Shown here piece after piece: positions 59,591-64,000 of a stretch of 64,000 nt of DNA (position 1 is its first letter; each line of letters opens with the position of its first letter). The notes under the pieces are model-generated. The model did no database searches. It was not told the DNA's origin and saw only the letters and a list, made by a program, of their open reading frames with translations. The translations under genes were made by a program, and so were the position numbers. Source of the stretch: Arthrobacter sp. SLBN-83. Its GTDB lineage: Bacteria > Actinomycetota > Actinomycetes > Actinomycetales > Micrococcaceae. The DNA is taken from assembly GCF_006715285.1 (NCBI RefSeq), contig NZ_VFMX01000001.1, positions 4,216,001 to 4,280,000 on the forward strand, given 5' to 3'.

Positions 59591-60934
59591 CTACAGTCCG
59601 AAGGTTTCCGTCTCTTCGAAGGGGCCCACCACGGTGATGGTCCGCGGCGCGGCAGCGAGTTCGGCGGCCAGTTCCTGGACCTGTTCGGCGGTGACGGCCT
59701 TGATCAGGCGCAGGGTCTCGTCGATGTCCTGGTATTCGCCGGAGACCAGCTCTGCCCGGCCCAGCCGGGACATCCTGGAGCCGGTGTCCTCCAGGGCCAG
59801 GACGATTCCGCCGCCGAGCTGTCCCACTGCCTTGCGGAGTTCATCCTCGGAAATTCCGTGCTCAGCGAGCTTGTCAAGCTCCACGCCCAGCAGGTCCACC
59901 ACCTGGCGGACCTTGGACGGCGTGCAGCCGGCGTACATGCCGAAGTAGCCGGCGTCGGCGTAGGACGATGCAAAGGAGTAGGTGGAGTAAACGAGGCCAC
60001 GCTTCTCGCGGACTTCCTGGAACAGCCGCGAGGACATGCCGCCGCCGAGGACCGCGTTCAGGACGCTCATGACATAGCGGCGTTCGTCGGTGGCGACGAT
60101 CGTGGGGCATCCCATGATGATGTTTGCCTGCTCCACGGCACGCTTGACCACGTGCAGCCCGGCCGTCCCGGTGATCAGGGCACGTTCGGTGGAGCGGCGC
60201 TGCACGGGCGCCGCGTCGGACTGCAGCGACCACCCGGCGGCCTCGAGGGCATCCACCACGAGTCCGCAGACGACGTCGTGGTCCAGGCCGCCCGCGGCGG
60301 TGATGACCAGTTCCTCCGGCTTGTAGTACCTGCGGTAGTGCTCCCACACGGAATCCCGGGCCACGGCCTTGATCGCGGCGGGGGTTCCGCCGATGGGACG
60401 GCCCAGCGGGTGGCTGCCGAGGACTGCGGCGACAAAATGTTCGTGGGCGACGTCTGTGGGGTCATCGCTGTCCATGGCGATCTCCTCCAGGATGACGTCG
60501 CGTTCCTGCTCCATCTCGTCAGGATCCAATACGGCCCCGGTGATCATGTCCGCAATGACGTCGATGGCCATGGGCAGGTCCGTGTCCAGCACCCGGGCAA
60601 AGTAGCACGTGCTTTCCTTGGCTGTTGCCGCGTTGGATTCCCCGCCCACCTCGTCGAAGGCCGAGGCGATCTCCAGGGCAGTGCGCCGCTTGGTGCCCTT
60701 GAACAGCAGGTGCTCGAGGAAGTGGGTGGATCCGTGCTGGCCCGGGGCCTCGTCGCGGGACCCGACGCCCACCCAGAACCCGATGGTGGCTGACCGCTGG
60801 CCCGGCATCGCCTCCGTCAGTACCCGCACGCCTCCTGGCAGCACTGAACGGCGGACCTCGGACCCGCCGTCGGAGCCGTGGACCAGGGTGTCGCCGGCGT
60901 GGTTCTGCTCAAGCGGCAGGGGTACAACAGTCAT
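59591..60934 (-). CDS. M16 family zinc peptidase
   Basis: A 447-residue insulinase-type protease. The inverted zinc motif is HFLEH (His71, Glu74, His75), with the distal Glu in NAATAKESTCYFARV. The second domain has MGCPTIVATDERRYVMSVLNAVLGGGMSSRLFQEVREKRGLVYSTYSF, typical of single-chain PqqL/YmxG-like proteins. YmxG-type genes next to pnp are common in Gram-positives. ATG 60934. Confidence 0.92.
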   Translation of the reverse strand: MTVVPLPLEQNHAGDTLVHGSDGGSEVRRSVLPGGVRVLTEAMPGQRSATIGFWVGVGSRDEAPGQHGSTHFLEHLLFKGTKRRTALEIASAFDEVGGESNAATAKESTCYFARVLDTDLPMAIDVIADMITGAVLDPDEMEQERDVILEEIAMDSDDPTDVAHEHFVAAVLGSHPLGRPIGGTPAAIKAVARDSVWEHYRRYYKPEELVITAAGGLDHDVVCGLVVDALEAAGWSLQSDAAPVQRRSTERALITGTAGLHVVKRAVEQANIIMGCPTIVATDERRYVMSVLNAVLGGGMSSRLFQEVREKRGLVYSTYSFASSYADAGYFGMYAGCTPSKVRQVVDLLGVELDKLAEHGISEDELRKAVGQLGGGIVLALEDTGSRMSRLGRAELVSGEYQDIDETLRLIKAVTAEQVQELAAELAAAPRTITVVGPFEETETFGL

Positions 60935-60981
60935 TGATGCCTTTCAGGAGGGGCAGCCGGATCTGGCTGCCATCGTAACAG

Positions 60982-61016
60982 CGGCGGGACCGGTGGATCA
61001 TCCACCGGCCCCGCCG
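60982..61016 (-). other. hairpin between pnp and the M16 peptidase gene
   Basis: A 16-bp stem with one mismatch and a 3-nt loop (60982-60997 with 61001-61016). There is no U-run, and the M16 gene follows on the same strand, so it may be a processing or partial termination site. Confidence 0.6.
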
Positions 61017-61046
61017 ATTCATGCTTCTGCCGGGAGTCCCGGGCTG

Positions 61047-63305
61047 TTAGACGTCAACGCCTTCAGCGGGCTCCGTGGTGTGGGCGCGCTCGGTGTCGGC
61101 CGGAGCCTCTTCCTCGGCTACCACCGGGGCAAGCGAGAGCTTTCCGCGGTCGTCGATCTTGGTGATTTCCACCTGGATCTTCTGGCCGACGGAAACCACG
61201 TCCTCCACGTTGTCCACGCGCTTGCCGTTGGCCAGCTTGCGGAGCTCGGAGATGTGCAGGAGGCCGTCCTTGCCCGGGGTCAGCGACACGAAGGCACCGA
61301 AGGTGGTGGTCTTGACGACCGTGCCCAGGTAGCGCTCGCCGATCTCGGGGACCTGCGGGTTGGCGATGGCGTTGATGGCGGAGCGTGCTGCGTCGGCAGA
61401 CGGGCCGTTGGTGGCGCCAATGTAGACCGTGCCGTCGTCCTCGATGGAGATGTCGGCGCCGGTGTCCTCCTGGATCTGGTTGATCATCTTGCCCTTGGGG
61501 CCAATGACCTCGCCAATCTTGTCCACGGGGATCTTCACGGCGATGACGCGCGGTGCGAACTCGGAGAGCTCGTCCGGGGTGTCGATTGCCGAGTTGATGA
61601 CCTCGAGGATGTGCAGGCGTGCTTCGCGGGCCTGCTTCAGTGCTGCCGCCAGCACGGAGGCGGGGATACCGTCGAGCTTGGTGTCCAGCTGGATGGCCGT
61701 GACGAACTCGGAGGTGCCGGCAACCTTGAAGTCCATGTCACCGAAGGCGTCTTCGGCGCCGAGGATGTCGGTCAGGGCTGCGTAGCGGGTCTGACCGTCC
61801 ACCTGGTCGGAGACCAGGCCCATGGCGATGCCGGCGACGGCGGCCTTCAGGGGCACACCGGCGTTCAGCAGGGACAGGGTGGAGGCGCAGACGGAACCCA
61901 TCGACGTCGAACCGTTGGAGCCGAGGGCCTCGGACACCTGGCGGATGGCGTACGGGAATTCCTCGCGGGACGGCAGGACGGGCACCAGGGCACGTTCGGC
62001 CAGGGCGCCGTGGCCGATTTCGCGGCGCTTGGGCGAGCCCACGCGGCCGGTTTCACCGGTGGAGTACGGCGGGAAGTTGTAGTTGTGCATGTAGCGCTTG
62101 CGCGTCACCGGCGACAGCGAGTCGATCTGCTGTTCCATCTTGAGCATGTTCAGCGTGGTGACACCCATGATCTGGGTCTCGCCGCGTTCGAAGATGGCGG
62201 AGCCGTGGACGCGGGGCAGGACCTCCACCTCGGCCGTGAGCTGGCGGATGTCCGTCAGGCCGCGGCCGTCGATGCGGATCTGGTCCTTCAGGATGCGCTG
62301 GCGCACCACGTGCTTGGTGACCGAGCGGAACGCTGCGGACAGTTCCTTCTCGCGGCCTTCGAACTGGCCGGCCAGGCTGGACAGGACCTCGTCCTTGAGC
62401 GCGTCGGAAGCGTTGTCGCGTTCCTGCTTGTCTGCGATCTGGAAGACGGCGGCAAGCTTGTCGGCTGCAGCGGACTCGACGGCGGCGTAAGCGTCGTCCT
62501 CGTAGTCCAGGAAGACCGGGAACTCGACCGTGGGCTTGGCAGCGCGGGCGGCGAGATCGGCCTGGGCGTCGCAGAGTGCCTTGATGAACGGCTTTGCAGC
62601 CTCCAGGCCCTCGGCCACAACCTCTTCGGTGGGGGCGGTGGCGCCCTGTTCCTTGATGAGGTTCCAGGAGTTGTCGGTGGCTTCGGCCTCGACCATCATG
62701 ATGGCGACGTCGTCACCGGCAACACGGCCGGCAACCACCATGTTGAACACGGAGTTTTCCAGCTGCGAGTGCTTGGGGAAGGCAACCCACTGGGAGCCGT
62801 TTTCGTCGTTCACCAGGGCAACGCGGACGCCGCCGATGGGGCCGGAGAACGGCAGGCCGGACAGCTGGGTGGACATCGAGGAAGCGTTGATGGCCACGAC
62901 GTCGTACAGCTCATCGGGGTTGATGGCCAGGACGGTCACCACGATCTGGACTTCGTTGCGCAGGCCCTTGATGAAGGCGGGGCGCAGCGGGCGGTCCATC
63001 AGGCGGCAGGCCAGGATGGCTTCGGTGGACGGGCGGCCTTCGCGGCGGAAGAACGAGCCCGGGATGCGGCCGGCGGCGTACATGCGCTCTTCGACGTCAA
63101 CGGTCAGCGGGAAGAAGTCGAAGCCTTCACGCGGGTGCTTGCCGGCGGTGGTGGCGGACAGCAGCGCGGTGTCATCGTCGATGTACACCATGGCTGCGCC
63201 GGCAGCCTGCTTGGCGAGGCGGCCGGTTTCGAAGCGGATTACACGCTTGCCGAAGCGGCCATTGTCAATGACTGCCTCTGAGAACTGGATTTCGGGACCC
63301 TCCAA
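61047..63305 (-). CDS. pnp: polyribonucleotide nucleotidyltransferase
   Basis: Phosphorolytic 3'-5' exoribonuclease of the degradosome type. TTG 63305 is chosen because GGAGGT lies exactly 7 nt upstream and the protein then begins MEGPEIQFSEAVIDNG; an in-frame upstream start would add about 15 unrelated residues. The 752-residue protein has two RNase PH domains (FFRREGRPSTEAILACRLMDRPLRPAF; GSNGSTSMGSVCASTL), a KH domain (VIGPKGKMINQIQEDTGA) and an S1 domain (YLGTVVKTTTFGAFVSLTPGKDGLLHISEL). It lies downstream of rpsO. Confidence 0.97.
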   Translation of the reverse strand: MEGPEIQFSEAVIDNGRFGKRVIRFETGRLAKQAAGAAMVYIDDDTALLSATTAGKHPREGFDFFPLTVDVEERMYAAGRIPGSFFRREGRPSTEAILACRLMDRPLRPAFIKGLRNEVQIVVTVLAINPDELYDVVAINASSMSTQLSGLPFSGPIGGVRVALVNDENGSQWVAFPKHSQLENSVFNMVVAGRVAGDDVAIMMVEAEATDNSWNLIKEQGATAPTEEVVAEGLEAAKPFIKALCDAQADLAARAAKPTVEFPVFLDYEDDAYAAVESAAADKLAAVFQIADKQERDNASDALKDEVLSSLAGQFEGREKELSAAFRSVTKHVVRQRILKDQIRIDGRGLTDIRQLTAEVEVLPRVHGSAIFERGETQIMGVTTLNMLKMEQQIDSLSPVTRKRYMHNYNFPPYSTGETGRVGSPKRREIGHGALAERALVPVLPSREEFPYAIRQVSEALGSNGSTSMGSVCASTLSLLNAGVPLKAAVAGIAMGLVSDQVDGQTRYAALTDILGAEDAFGDMDFKVAGTSEFVTAIQLDTKLDGIPASVLAAALKQAREARLHILEVINSAIDTPDELSEFAPRVIAVKIPVDKIGEVIGPKGKMINQIQEDTGADISIEDDGTVYIGATNGPSADAARSAINAIANPQVPEIGERYLGTVVKTTTFGAFVSLTPGKDGLLHISELRKLANGKRVDNVEDVVSVGQKIQVEITKIDDRGKLSLAPVVAEEEAPADTERAHTTEPAEGVDV

Positions 63306-63548
63306 GAGAGTCACCTCCGTTTCTGTTTCACGGAAGTCCAGCCGCATCAACCCAGCCCAGCATCTGTCTACTGGCCCTGCACCCGGTCATCGATCGAGAC
63401 CCACGGGCCGCCGGCTTCTGTCAACGAAGCCGTTCCCGGAGATCACTACCGAGGACCGCGAATGCGTGATGCGGTTGATCCTCCTGTTTAGTTTTTCATT
63501 TGAAGAAGGCGGCCCGATCCGGAGGGAAAGGGCCGCCCCAAAGCCAGA
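63306..63548 (-). promoter_or_regulatory. rpsO-pnp intercistronic leader
   Basis: This 243-base gap has no gene. Directly after the rpsO stop on the minus strand, GGCGGCCC/GGGCCGCC (63508-63515, 63530-63537) forms an 8-bp stem followed by TTCTTC, a terminator or attenuator. In E. coli the rpsO-pnp leader is where PNPase controls its own message; the same here is inference. Confidence 0.6.
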
Positions 63549-63818
63549 CTAGCGGCGCAGGCCGAGGCGCTCGATGAGCGAACGGTAGCGGGCGATGTCA
63601 GTCTTCTTGAGGTAGCTCAGCATGCGCTTGCGGCGACCAACCATGGCCAGCAGACCGCGCTGGGTGTGGTAGTCGTGCTTGTGCTCCTTCATGTGCTCAG
63701 TCAGATCCTTGATCCGCTGGGTCAGGACGGCAACCTGGACCTCGGGTGAACCGGTGTCGCCTTCGGCGGTTGCGTATTCCTTGATGATGGACTGCTTTAC
63801 AGCGGCGTCAAGTGCCAC
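63549..63818 (-). CDS. rpsO: 30S ribosomal protein S15
   Basis: An 89-residue S15 of standard length. EYATAEGDTGSPEVQVAVLTQRIKDLTEHMKEHKHDYHTQRGLLAMVGRRKRMLSYLKK is the classic core binding 16S rRNA. GTG 63818 has AGGAG 5-6 nt upstream. The remaining 182 bases to the window end show no complete gene. Confidence 0.97.
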   Translation of the reverse strand: MALDAAVKQSIIKEYATAEGDTGSPEVQVAVLTQRIKDLTEHMKEHKHDYHTQRGLLAMVGRRKRMLSYLKKTDIARYRSLIERLGLRR

Positions 63819-64000
63819 AATAACTCCTTGGGAATGTGCCGTGAAGGCCCAGGTCAGTAACTCACTGCCGGGTCTGCCGCCAGCGTCCTGATCGGGAAAA
63901 CCGGAGGAGGCGCCAACAACAGGAGCCAGCCGCCACGGACTGCAGCCGGATCCATCGTCCAGTTTACCGGCCCCGGCCTAACCTTGTCGAAACAGGGCGC

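Noticed and set aside
60609..63281. Plus-strand reading frame of 890 codons opposite pnp
   Set aside because: The antisense frame of a highly expressed GC-rich gene; the product is compositionally biased and matches no known family.
63978..64000. Possible last codons of a minus-strand gene (ending with TAG) at the right edge
   Set aside because: Only seven codons are visible, too few to support a gene.
1..64000. tRNA, rRNA, CRISPR, insertion sequence or prophage signs
   Set aside because: No T-arm-like motif with acceptor pairing, no regular direct-repeat array, and no transposase or integrase-like protein was seen.

Overview
The window is one continuous piece of chromosome from a high-GC Gram-positive bacterium. 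Protein sequences and gene order point to Micrococcaceae of the Arthrobacter/Pseudarthrobacter type. Evidence includes an actinobacterial SOS motif (TCGAAC-N4-GTTCGA), a PriA-type HisA, a DUF3046 gene beside recA, a ClgR-type regulator after ftsK-pgsA-cinA, leaderless promoters and very high GC at third codon positions. Almost everything is core genome. I see no insertion sequence, prophage, CRISPR array, rRNA or tRNA.

Layout, left to right. 21-7259 (minus): arginine operon argC-J-B-D-F-R-G, with overlapping genes and putative ARG boxes before a leaderless argC. 7418-8383 (plus): quinone oxidoreductase. 8475-12082 (minus): pheS-pheT. 12282-13387 (plus): a small HExxH protein and a SIMPL protein. 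13465-14583 (plus): a LexA-controlled SplB-like radical SAM protein, convergent with a MutT-type Nudix hydrolase. 15242-16901: MFS exporter and GlsB-like membrane protein. 17028-19872 (minus): infC-rpmI-rplT and a TrmH-type methylase; infC appears to start at ATT. 20230-26611: DUF1844 gene, MFS transporter, SseB-like protein and the his genes priA, a 52-residue membrane protein, hisH, hisB, hisC.

26725-38615 is the SOS and tRNA-modification block: LysM/ChiZ-like gene and lexA (divergent, two LexA boxes), DinG-like helicase, hflX, methyltransferase, dapF, miaA, miaB, recX, recA and the DUF3046 gene. 38657-46718: MarR regulator, clgR, cinA, pgsA, ftsK, RNase J and dapA. 46777-47229: a short DUF222-like protein directly under a LexA box. 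47352-51225: membrane acyltransferase-like protein, TM2 protein, TPR membrane protein and dapB. 51308-57178: molybdenum cofactor cluster (moaE, mogA, moaC, moeA, a membrane-anchored sulfite-oxidase-like enzyme; divergent moaA-moaD). 57249-63818: DUF222-HNH nuclease, DUF1579-like protein, M16 peptidase, pnp and rpsO.

The most interesting theme is a dispersed SOS regulon. LexA boxes sit at lexA/LysM, recA, the radical SAM gene and the mini-DUF222 gene. At the last two, the -35, LexA box, -10 and ATG are spaced as for a leaderless transcript. The radical SAM protein also ends in QDSLF, a plausible beta-clamp-binding motif, so it may be an undescribed damage-inducible DNA repair enzyme. All functional calls are by recognition of sequence; no database search was run.
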